The translations under genes and the position numbers were made by a program. 64,000 nt of DNA from positions 1 to 64,000 of the forward strand of contig NZ_BOMW01000063.1 in the NCBI RefSeq assembly GCF_016862395.1. The letters are read 5' to 3'. Source of the stretch: Actinoplanes siamensis (lineage in GTDB: Bacteria; Actinomycetota; Actinomycetes; Mycobacteriales; Micromonosporaceae). How positions within the stretch are numbered: the first letter of the stretch is position 1; the number at the start of each line of letters is the position of its first letter. Positions 1-8,400 of the stretch are shown piece by piece. The notes under the pieces were generated by a model. That model saw nothing but the letters and a program-made list of their open reading frames with translations. It was not told the origin of the DNA and did no database searches.

Positions 1-143
1 AAGGCCACGACCGTACTGACACCAGACCGCGGCAACCGCCGCCCTCCGGATTTTCGCCGGACAGGCCAGCACCGTGCACCTCCGAGAGGCGCTCAACCCC
101 GCGGTGGAGGACCACACCGATCCCCCACCGCAACGCTGACGCT

Positions 144-1190
144 CTACTCCGCCTCCGTCACCTTCTCCGGCAGAGCCAGCGGATTTGGCTCTCCCGTCAA
201 ACCGGCCAAAGCGGTCGCGATCTCCTGCAACGTCGCCTTCACATAGCGCGCCGTCGTGCCCGTGTCATTCGGACTCTCGGCATGACCAGCGAAAGCCAGC
301 GCAACACCATAGCCGTAAACCCGCTCGACCCACGTCAGGGTCGTATGCCGCAGCCAATGCGCCGAAACCCCCTGCGCGGCCACCCATGGCAGCTCACGGC
401 CAAGCCGTTCGAACAGGCCGTCATAGCGGCGCCGGGTCACCGGACGGCCATCCAAATACCGCAGCAACTGCTGGTCCGGCGCCGCTCCACGCTCGTGGAC
501 GTGATGCAGCAAAAAGGTCATCAACGTGGGCGAGACCGGCTGCCACCGATACGTCCCGCCCTTCTCCCGCAGCATGGCCAAACACTGCTGGACATCCAAG
601 TCCATCGGCCGCAACCCGAGCAACCCACCACGTCGGCACGCAGTCTCGATGTGGAAACGGACGATCAGCGCATCCAACTCCGGATCCTGGCCGCCGGTGC
701 CAGCCGCCACAACGAGCTCACCGAGCCGCTCGTCCGGCAACGCGATCCGCTGCGACGTCGGCCGCCGCGGCTTGGCCACCTTCCGTGCCGGATCATCCGC
801 ATCCGCGATCAGCCGATCCGCCACCGCCCGCCGATACACACACCGCAACGCAGCAATCACATGCTCACCGGTACTCGACCCGCCCCGCGAATTACGCCGC
901 CGGACGGCCTCACCCTGCAACTGCCGCATCAAGGTCTCGACCTCGGTCGGCGTGATCTCGTCCAGACGCCGATCACCCCACCGGTCAACGACCTTACGCA
1001 GATAGTTGCCGTACGTACGCCGCGCCCCGTCCCCGAGGGCCGCAAGAACCACCGGCACGTACTCGCTGAACGTCGGCACCTGCGATCGCACTCCCGGTGC
1101 CTGCAGCAGATCCTCCGGGGTGATGCCCATCTGGTCGAGCAGCATCCGCGCTGCCTCGGCCAACTCCGGCCGCATCGGCGTAGCCATCAC
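144..1190 (-). CDS. Tyrosine recombinase (phage-type integrase)
   Basis: A 348-residue site-specific recombinase that would cut and rejoin DNA through a phosphotyrosine intermediate. A SAM-like core-binding domain (about 35-125) precedes the catalytic domain (about 150-330). The full catalytic set is visible: Arg186 (TACRRGG), Lys210, His278-x-x-Arg281 (HWLRH), His303 (AGH) and nucleophile Tyr316, so it looks active. The GTG start at 1190 overlaps the stop of the upstream AbrB-like gene, which implies translational coupling; an ATG three bases later is an alternative. With the serine-recombinase remnant next to it, this marks the edge of an integrated element. The att site is not visible here. 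The family is certain; the specific element is not. Confidence 0.9.
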   Translation of the reverse strand: MMATPMRPELAEAARMLLDQMGITPEDLLQAPGVRSQVPTFSEYVPVVLAALGDGARRTYGNYLRKVVDRWGDRRLDEITPTEVETLMRQLQGEAVRRRNSRGGSSTGEHVIAALRCVYRRAVADRLIADADDPARKVAKPRRPTSQRIALPDERLGELVVAAGTGGQDPELDALIVRFHIETACRRGGLLGLRPMDLDVQQCLAMLREKGGTYRWQPVSPTLMTFLLHHVHERGAAPDQQLLRYLDGRPVTRRRYDGLFERLGRELPWVAAQGVSAHWLRHTTLTWVERVYGYGVALAFAGHAESPNDTGTTARYVKATLQEIATALAGLTGEPNPLALPEKVTEAE

Positions 1191-1669
1191 CGCTCACCGC
1201 CCAGCACTGCGGTGTGCACCGGCATCGACCAGCGATCCAGTTGCACCATCGGATGCACCACGAGCCGGCCTGGCTCCAGCAGAGCCGCCAACAGCACCCG
1301 TTCCTTCAACCCGATACCGACCGCACGACGCAAGCCGACAGGCAGCCGCAGGCACCCCCGCCCGCAGACCGCCTGCCCGCCAGCATCGTCCGCGTCGATC
1401 ACAATCACGTTGTGCGCGACCGTGAACGTCACCCGCTGCCCGGACTCCCAGTCCAGCGCCGCCATGACCCTCGCATCGGAGATGCGGCCCTTGTCGTCCA
1501 GTGCGCACATCCCGAAGACGGCATCACGACGGGGAGGCGGTGGCGCCTCCGGCAACGGCAACGGCTTGCGGCTGACCGCAGCTCGCCGGTTCGGACCGCG
1601 GCGCTGGCCTTCGCGGTCGCCTTCCTTCATCCGCGGAACGAGCACGGGTAGCGGAATGGCCCTCACCAC
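1187..1669 (-). CDS. AbrB/SpoVT-like DNA-binding protein paired with the integrase
   Basis: A 160-residue protein with a basic, proline-rich N-terminus (1-50) and two swapped-hairpin-like segments. The first begins near FGMCALDDKGRI (about 53-95) and the second near CLRLPVGLRRAVGI (about 106-150). The alternating beta-strand and Gly/Arg turn pattern matches AbrB/MazE-type transcription factors, which often sit directly upstream of tyrosine recombinases in actinobacterial elements. Its stop overlaps the integrase start in a GTGATG arrangement. A role in controlling the integrase or assisting recombination is inferred from this coupling. Family assignment is moderate because AbrB folds diverge strongly in sequence. 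Confidence 0.6.
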   Translation of the reverse strand: MVRAIPLPVLVPRMKEGDREGQRRGPNRRAAVSRKPLPLPEAPPPPRRDAVFGMCALDDKGRISDARVMAALDWESGQRVTFTVAHNVIVIDADDAGGQAVCGRGCLRLPVGLRRAVGIGLKERVLLAALLEPGRLVVHPMVQLDRWSMPVHTAVLGGER

Positions 1670-1755
1670 GCCGATCGCCCACTTTGGTCAGCGACCGCAG
1701 ATCGCCGCACGGATACGACGAAACACCTGCTCAAGCGCACTTGAACCCCTCATCA

Positions 1756-2184
1756 TCAGATGAGGCACAGCTGCGACGCGTGGGGGTCCCCCCTCGGACA
1801 CACATTGAGCACACGGCCGAGGTCGGAAACGATCTCGGCCTTCAGTGTCTCTGAGCCCGGCTTGTAGGTCATCCGCAGCCTGATGCGGCTGCAAAGCTCC
1901 GCCTTGTCACGCCGGGTCAGCCCTGCGCAGGACGTCGAGCAGACCGCCGAGACCTTCCCGACCGCGGCGATCTGGTCTTCGTTCATCCGCTGGGCGGTGC
2001 AGCAACCAACCCGGCCGTAGCGACGGCGGTGCAGCAGCCAACCGGGCCATAGCGACGGCGGTGGCCCGCGTAGCCGAGGTCTCACGGATCCAGCCGGCGA
2101 TGAGCGCCGGGTCGCCTCCCGCGTCGAGCGCCGCTCGGTAGCGCGCGAGCTTCGCGTCGCAGTCTCGATCGTCCGGTGAAGCCG
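1756..2184 (-). pseudogene. C-terminal remnant of a large serine recombinase
   Basis: Two minus-strand frames join into the C-terminal part of a large serine integrase. The upstream piece reads CDAKLARYRAALDAGGDP followed by IAGWIRET; the downstream piece reads MNEDQIAAV, then DKAELCSRIRLRMTYKPG. These match the coiled-coil and terminal beta segments typical of the family (KLxxYRAALDAGxDP, LTEDEIAAL, DKAELYRxLGLxLTY). The catalytic N-terminal domain is absent. The two pieces are put out of frame by a 32-bp tandem repeat at 1993-2064, a length not divisible by three. The tail ends at NVCPRGDPHAS, close to the CPRGDLNPH ending common in these proteins. It is a decayed integrase beside a living one. 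Confidence 0.6.
1993..2064. repeat. 32-bp tandem repeat, two copies plus 8 bp
   Basis: The unit starting GGCGGTGCAGCA and ending TAGCGAC occurs at 1993-2024 and 2025-2056 with three mismatches, then the first 8 bases recur. It lies inside the serine-recombinase remnant and shifts its reading frame, so it probably arose by slippage after selection on the gene was lost. Confidence 0.8.
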
Positions 2185-2445
2185 ATCGGCGTCGTCTCCG
2201 TTGCCGTGCGCCGCCAGATCGACCCCATTACCGGGCGTCCGCGATACCGCGCAGGCCGGTGGTCGAGGTGTCGCCGTTCAGCTCCTGCGTAAGGAACCAA
2301 GATCGAGGTCGTCATGTTCGACTCGGACGCCAGCAGGGATTGCCGTGACGCGTTCATCAACCAGGCCACCATCGCTGGCCAAGATGGCCCTCGAGCAGGC
2401 CGGCGGCAACGGTGGTGAGATCGCGGTGCTCTCGGCCACCCCGAA
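2170..2445 (+). pseudogene. Remnant of a rhamnose/AI-2-type ABC sugar-binding protein
   Basis: The plus strand contains broken pieces of a periplasmic-binding-protein gene. GVVSVAVRRQIDP is followed, after a stop at 2290-2292, by KIEVVMFDSDASRDCRDAF and INQAT. Then, one frame over, come AKMALEQAGGNGGEIAVLSA and TPN. The series (FDSDxxxxxRDxFxNQA, then GGxGxIAxLSATxN) is characteristic of RhaS/LsrB-like solute-binding proteins. Nothing of the rest of the gene is present, and the following SARP gene reads in the third frame. It looks like a fragment stranded by recombination at the element boundary. Confidence 0.5.
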
Positions 2446-2550
2446 CTCGAGGAGGTCGGAGTCGGTGTACCGCTGGCCGTGGAAGTTGCGGGTGGCGAAC
2501 GAGTTCCGGTCGTATGTAAGGTTATCGATGGTTCGGCCGAGGGCACGGGG

Positions 2551-4950
2551 GTGGCCAAGGTGGAAGCCGACACGCGCCCGGGTGATCTGATCCGGGCCTT
2601 CCGCAGACGCGCGGCGCTGACCCAGGACGAGCTGGCCAGGCGCAGCGGGCTGAGCACGCGGACGCTGCGTGACCTGGAGAGCAACCGGGTGACCGCGCCG
2701 CGCAAGAGATCACTGCGGGCGCTCGCCGGTGCGTTGCTTCTTTCTCCGGGCGAGGCGGACCGGCTCCTCCGGGAGGATCCGGGCACGGTCGGCCCGCTGC
2801 GCGTCGAGCTTCTCGGGCCGCTGTCGGTCACGCTCGGCGGCCGCCAGGTGCCGCTCGGCGCGCCCGCCCACTGCACCGTGCTCGCGACGCTGGCGCTGCA
2901 CGCGGGCCGGACCGTCGCCCGCGAGGAGCTGATCGCCGCCCTGTGGGGCGACCGCCCGCCCCGGACCAGCGCCTCCCTGGTGCGGGCGGTGATCGCCCGG
3001 CTGCGCAGGCTGCTCGACATCGGCGGTGACCACCATCCGCTGCACACCGACGGCGACGGCTACGCGTTGCGGCTGGGCCCCGACGACATCGACGCCGTCC
3101 GCTTCGAGGACCTGCTGGCGCGTTCGGAGGCCGCCGACCCGGGTACGCCCACGGCGGCCGCGATCGCCCGGGAGGCGCTGCGGTGCTGGCGGGGACCCGT
3201 GGTGGCCGACGGCGCCGAGCGCGTACGCGACAGCGCGGCCGCCCGGACGCTGGCCCGGGGGCGGGTGACGGCCGCCGTCCGCTGCGCGCGCCTCGACGTC
3301 GACGGGTCCGGCCTCGACCCGGTCCGGGAGGTCGCCGCCGCCGAACCCCTCGACGAGCCGCTGCACGCCGAGCTGATGCTGGCCCTGGCCCGCTGCGGCG
3401 ACCTCGCCGGGGCGCGGCGGGTGTACGGGGAGATCGCCGCCCGGCTGGCCCGGTCGGGCGGACGGGCGCCGGGTGAACGGCTGCTCGGGGCCTACCGCGA
3501 GATCGGGACCGAACGTCCGCGCGTACGTCCGTGGGTAGGCCCCGCCCAGCTGCCGCGCGCGCCGGAGTCGTTCGTGGGCCGCGCCGGCCTGCTGCGCGCG
3601 CTGGACGACGGGCCCGGCGTCTGCGTGGTCGGCGGCGGTCCGGGAACCGGCAAGACGGCGGCGGTCCTGCACTGGGCGCACCGCGCGCGGCCGGGCTTCC
3701 CCGACGGCCAGCTGTTCGCCGACCTCGGCGGCGACACCCGGCCGGAGCTGCTGCTGGGCGAGTTCCTGCACGCCCTCGGCGTACCGCCGGAGCGGATCCC
3801 CGCGAGCCTCGACGGGCGCACCGGCCTGTTCCGTAGCGTGGTCGCCGACCGCCGGGTGCTGATCGTGCTCGACAACGCGCGGTCACCCGAGCAGGTCCTG
3901 CCGCTGCTGCCGGGTGCGCCCGGCTGCCGGACCGTCGTCACCAGCCGCGACCAGCTCCGGGGTCTGATCGTGACGGCGTCGGCCGCCTCGCTGACGGTCG
4001 GTCCCCTCGACGCGGCCACCAGCCGGGAGTTGCTGGCGCGGCGCCTCGCGGCCGAGCCCGCCGCCGTCGCCGGCCTGGCGGCGCCCTGCGCCGGCCTGCC
4101 CTTGGCGCTCAGCGTCGTCGCCGCCGAGGTCGCGCTGACCCCGCACACGTCGCTCGCCGACCTCGCCGCCCGGTTGCGCGGGTCGCCGTCCCCGCCGGAC
4201 GAGGTGCGGCGGGTCTTCGCCGACGCGTACCGCGGGCTCGGTGCCGAGGCGGCGCGGCAGCTGCGCGCGTACGCCCACGGGTCGCCGGCCCCGATCGGCC
4301 GCGACGCGCTCGACGAACTGGTCCGGAGCCACCTGCTCACCGCCCTGCCGGCCGGGGGCCACACGATCCATCCGCTGCTACGGGAGTGGCTGCGAGGGCT
4401 GCCGGCCGGTCCCGGCGACGAGCCGCTCGACCGGGGCCGGGCCCTGCTCGCCGAGGCGCGGGGCGAGGAGGAGGCCGGTCGGCACGAGGACGCGCTGCGC
4501 GGCCGGCAGGCCGCCCTCGTCCTGTTCCAGCAGGCCGGCGACCGGCAGGGGCAGGCCCGCGCGCTGACCGCCGTCGGCTGGTCCTGGGTCCGGCTCGGCC
4601 GCCCGGTTGCCGCGCTGACCCACTGCCGCCGCGCCCTCGACATCACCGTCGCCCTCGACGACCTGTCCGGGCGGGCCGCCGCGCACGGCGCGATGGGCGT
4701 CGCCCACCACCGTCTCGGTGACCACGCCGAGGCCGTACGGTGGCTGCGCCGCGCCCAGGAGTTGCACCACCTCGACGGTGACACGTACGGCGAGGCCTGC
4801 GCCCGGGCCCACCTCGGCGACGCCTACGACGCCTCCGGGCAGCACGTGACGGCGGTGGCCCAGTGGCAGGCGGCCGCGGGCGCGTTCGACCGGCTGGGCG
4901 ACCCCCGGGCGGCGACGATCCGCAGCAAGGCGGGTCTCCACCCCCGTTGA
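2551..4950 (+). CDS. SARP-family regulator with HTH, BTAD, NB-ARC and TPR domains
   Basis: An AfsR/SARP-type transcription factor of about 799 residues from the GTG at 2551. That start is chosen because GAGGG lies about 8 nt upstream and the next codons lead straight into the first domain; the frame is open back to 2479, but that stretch is remnant DNA. Domain order: XRE-type HTH (about 12-65), OmpR-like winged helix (RVELLGPLSVTLGG, about 80-170), BTAD TPR domain (about 175-310), NB-ARC ATPase with P-loop GGGPGTGKT (361-369) and a LIVLDN Walker B, and C-terminal TPRs (about 660-790). An XRE head on a SARP is less common. Targets are unknown; such proteins usually switch on secondary metabolism. 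It is convergent with the immunity gene and no biosynthetic cluster is adjacent. Confidence 0.9.
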   Translation: MAKVEADTRPGDLIRAFRRRAALTQDELARRSGLSTRTLRDLESNRVTAPRKRSLRALAGALLLSPGEADRLLREDPGTVGPLRVELLGPLSVTLGGRQVPLGAPAHCTVLATLALHAGRTVAREELIAALWGDRPPRTSASLVRAVIARLRRLLDIGGDHHPLHTDGDGYALRLGPDDIDAVRFEDLLARSEAADPGTPTAAAIAREALRCWRGPVVADGAERVRDSAAARTLARGRVTAAVRCARLDVDGSGLDPVREVAAAEPLDEPLHAELMLALARCGDLAGARRVYGEIAARLARSGGRAPGERLLGAYREIGTERPRVRPWVGPAQLPRAPESFVGRAGLLRALDDGPGVCVVGGGPGTGKTAAVLHWAHRARPGFPDGQLFADLGGDTRPELLLGEFLHALGVPPERIPASLDGRTGLFRSVVADRRVLIVLDNARSPEQVLPLLPGAPGCRTVVTSRDQLRGLIVTASAASLTVGPLDAATSRELLARRLAAEPAAVAGLAAPCAGLPLALSVVAAEVALTPHTSLADLAARLRGSPSPPDEVRRVFADAYRGLGAEAARQLRAYAHGSPAPIGRDALDELVRSHLLTALPAGGHTIHPLLREWLRGLPAGPGDEPLDRGRALLAEARGEEEAGRHEDALRGRQAALVLFQQAGDRQGQARALTAVGWSWVRLGRPVAALTHCRRALDITVALDDLSGRAAAHGAMGVAHHRLGDHAEAVRWLRRAQELHHLDGDTYGEACARAHLGDAYDASGQHVTAVAQWQAAAGAFDRLGDPRAATIRSKAGLHPR

Positions 4951-4979
4951 ACCACCCCCTCGCGCCGGCCACGATCCGG

Positions 4980-5477
4980 TCAGGCCACCGGCTCGCGATG
5001 GGGGTCGAGGCGGTCCCAGGGGCGATCCCACAGGGACTCGAAGCCGGTCGCGTAGGTGAGGTCCCGCTCGGCGGCGTGGATCGGGTAGACGCCGACGAGT
5101 TCGACGCCGCCGAGGTGAGGAACGAGGGCCCGCACCGCCGGGATCGGCTCGGCCAGCAGGAGGCTGGTCAGCGGGGAACCCTCGACCAGCGCGCCGGCGT
5201 AGCCGATCGCCTGCCCGGGACGGAACGGGTGGCGGCCGCGCAGCGCGGCGGCCACCCGCGCCGGCACGGCGCCCCACTCCACGTCGTCGGTACGGACGGT
5301 CAGCGCCAGTTCGCGGCCGGTCGCCAGCCCGTACGTGAAACCGGTGACCTGCCCGGCCTCCGGGAACCCGGCGAAAACGAGAGCCTGGACGTCGTCGCCC
5401 CCGTCGGCGGGCACGAACCGATGGATGACCGGCTCGCTGCCCACCGCCGCGGACAGGTGTTCGGGGAATGTCGGCAT
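4980..5477 (-). CDS. SUFU-domain protein, probable immunity to the Rhs toxin
   Basis: A 165-residue protein with the suppressor-of-fused-like layout common in bacterial immunity proteins: FTYGLATGRELALTVR near the N-terminus, a central GYAGALVEGSPLTSLLL, PHLGGVELVGVYPIHAAE, and a closing WDRPWDRLDPHREP. SUFU proteins are widespread immunity partners of polymorphic toxins. The ATG at 5477 lies 11 nt after the stop of the giant Rhs gene on the same strand, so the two are almost certainly co-transcribed. The inferred role is cytoplasmic neutralisation of the Rhs C-terminal domain to protect the producer and its siblings. The ribosome site is weak, suggesting coupling to Rhs translation. Confidence 0.75.
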   Translation of the reverse strand: MPTFPEHLSAAVGSEPVIHRFVPADGGDDVQALVFAGFPEAGQVTGFTYGLATGRELALTVRTDDVEWGAVPARVAAALRGRHPFRPGQAIGYAGALVEGSPLTSLLLAEPIPAVRALVPHLGGVELVGVYPIHAAERDLTYATGFESLWDRPWDRLDPHREPVA

Positions 5478-5488
5478 GGATGGTGAGC

Positions 5489-8400
5489 CTATTCGCCGGA
5501 CGGGAAGAAGAAGCCGCGCTCCGAGTGCCACCACTCGGTCTGGGAATGGTCGATGTAGGAGTTGAACTCCTCGAACCGGGAGGACGGAATCCGGAACTCG
5601 GTCAGATCGGCGATCCCGTCCTTGTTCTCGAGCGGGAATTCGAGTTTGCCGAAGGCCTCCCGGAAGCCGGGCTTCATGGTGAAGACGTGGAACCCTGGCT
5701 CGTGGCCGATGCCGGCGTACTGCGCGGCGCCCTCGGGCTTGTTGGCCAGGTACGCCGTCGGGTGGGAGCCCTCGTGGTTGGCAGCGCTGAGCCCAGAGCG
5801 CTCGCTGGCGCGGTTGCCGGCGCCGGGCGAGCGGTAGAGCTTGTCCCCGCCTCCGCCGGCGCCGGCAGAAGCCGGCTTGCTCGTCGACGCGGGACGCCGG
5901 GCCGGGGGCTTGGGCTTGGGCGCGCCACCGGGGATGCCCTCGCTGCGCGCTCCCGAGGTGACCTTGGCCGGGCCACCGGGCTCGGCGCCGGCCTTGCCGC
6001 CGGGACGGGCGCCGGCCCGGCCGCCGACCTTGTGGCTCACGAAGATCTCGAAGCCGAGGCCGGCCAGGTTGCCGGCGCAGGTCGGACCGCTGGTGCCCGC
6101 GCCGCAGCCGACCGCCTCCTTGGCCCGGCCGCACGCCGCCTGGTCGTTGTCGTAGCCGCACGCCTCGGCGTCGCCGAACAGGTTCAGCGTCGCTTTGGCC
6201 TTGTTCTTGAGGCTGTCGCAGGCCGCCTCGCTGTCGCCGGACGAGCAGTCGTCCAGTTCGGCGTACGTGTTGGCGGTCTCCTTGACGTCCTCCTTGACCC
6301 GGTTGTACGCGGCCTTGCCGGCCTCACCGACCGCGTCGGCGGCGTCCGACAGCCAGTTGTGGCCGTCCAGCTCCACGTTCGAGATGGGGTTGCCGCCGGC
6401 GAACGCGTACCGGTTGCCGGTGTACGGGTCGACCGCCAGCCCGAGGTCGTTGAGCGCGCCGTTGTAGGAGTCGCGGGACAGGTACTGGTTGATGCCGGGG
6501 TCGTAGTCCCGGAAGCCCATGTCGTAGTCGCCGCTGGCCTGGTCGTAGCGCTTGCTCTGGAACCGGTACGAGTTGTACGGCGTCTTGTCGGGGTTGTCGG
6601 GGTTGCTGGCATCGGGCTTGTCGGCGCCGGTGAACTGGGCGCCGTCGTTCTTGCCGTACGCCGTGTACCCGTACGTGGCCCGGCCGTCGCCCTTGTCGTC
6701 GGTGATCTGGTCGATGTCGGACTGGCCGTCGTACCCGCTGTACGAGTCCTCCTTGCTGTCGTCGGCGTTGGTCTTCACCTGCGAGAGCAGGTCGCCGCCG
6801 GGACCGCGCTGGTAGGTCTTGACGACCTTGCTGCCCTCGAGCTCGGCCGAGACGTCCTTGGTCAGGCCCAGGTACGCGTACGTGGTGGTCTTGCCCCCGT
6901 ACGTGCGCGTCAGCATCCGGTCGAGCGGGTCGTAGGTGTAATCGGTGGTCTTGCCGCCGGGGTTCTTGACGTTCTTGACGACGTGGTCGAACCCGTCGTA
7001 CGTGTAGCTCTCCAGCTGCGTCCCGTCGACGTCGGCGGTGATGGTCTTGAGCCGCCCGTACGGGTCGTAGGAGTAGGACGCCGTGGCCGAGCTGACCGCG
7101 CTCTTGGTCAGCCGGTTGCGGTCGTAGGTGTAGGTGGTCGTCGTCCCGCCGACGGTCTGCCGCACGACGTTGCTGTTGTTGTCGTGGACGTACTGCTCGG
7201 TCGCCGCCCCGGAGCCGGTCTTGGTGACGGTGCGGATGCGGTCCTGCGGGTCGTACACGTACGTGCTGGTCGTGTCCAGGTAGGCGGTCTTGGTGTCGGC
7301 GTTCTGCTTGTGCTGGACGTCCTTCGACTTCTGCCCGTTGGCGGCGTACTCGTAGGTGTGCTGGTTGACGACCGTGCCGTCGGACTTCTTCTCGACCGAG
7401 CCGCGGACGGCGCCGTTCAGGAAGTAGTCGGTGGTGACGACGTTGTTGTTGCCCTTGGTCTCGGTCGCCGTCTGCGCCCGGTTGGTGTACGTGTACTTGG
7501 TGACCTTCGGCTTCGGGTCGTCGCGGGTCTCGGCGTTGCGGATCTCGGTGACCAGGTCGCGCTGCGGCTCGTAGGTGTAGGTGGAGATCTGCAGGTCGTG
7601 GGTGCGGCGCTTGAGCAGGTCGTTCGGCTCGTACTCGAAGGTCGTGGTGTGCTTGACCGACCCGTTGTCGCGTTCCTCGAGGCTGGCCACCCGGTCGAGC
7701 GCGTCGTAGCCGGCCGCGTACTCGTCGACGGTGGCGCCGTCGCTGGTGTCGCGCATCGTGACGAGGTTGGCGTCGAGGTCGTACGCGTACGCGAAGTGCT
7801 TGGCCGGTCCGGCCGACCCGGCGCCGTTGTCGTCGGTGGTCCGCCGCTTGCCGTCCGGGAAGTAGCTCCACGACAGCTCCCGGGTGGTTGCCCCGGGCGA
7901 CGAGACCTTGCGGGAGATCTGGGCGCCGTTGTCGTCGTAGTCGTAGGTGGTGGTGATGTTCCACCCGGCGTCCTGCGAGGTCTTGACCCAGCCGTTGTCC
8001 CAGAACGTCTGGACGCTGTCGTTGCGGGTCGTCTGCCCGTTGGACGGCGGCGCCGAGACGCGCTCCAGGTTGCCGACCGCGTCGTAGGTGTAGCGGGTGA
8101 CCGGCGGCGTGGTGAAGGTGCTGTCGTCCTTGTCGTACGCCTGCTGGACCTCGCGCGGCCGGTTGAGCTTGTCGTAGAGGGTGACGGTGGCGAAGTCGTC
8201 GTTGTCGTCGGTGGTCTCGACCCCGCGCGGGCTGATGGTGCGGGTGGGGTTGCCCACCTCGTCGTACTCGAAGCGGGTGGTGCGGTAGGTGACGGTCCCG
8301 TTGACGTTCTGGTAGGGCACCCGCTGCTCGATCAGGTCGCCGCGGGAGTCGTACTTCGCGAAGGTGTGGTTGCCGTCCTGGTCGACCGCCTCGGTCGGGT

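Noticed and set aside
1..143. Possible gene end at the window edge
   Set aside because: Open frames on both strands are short and match nothing I recognise; the stretch is too short to judge.
2082..3047. Minus-strand frame opposite the start of the SARP gene
   Set aside because: It is Ser/Arg-rich, antisense to the SARP HTH and winged helix, and has no family features.
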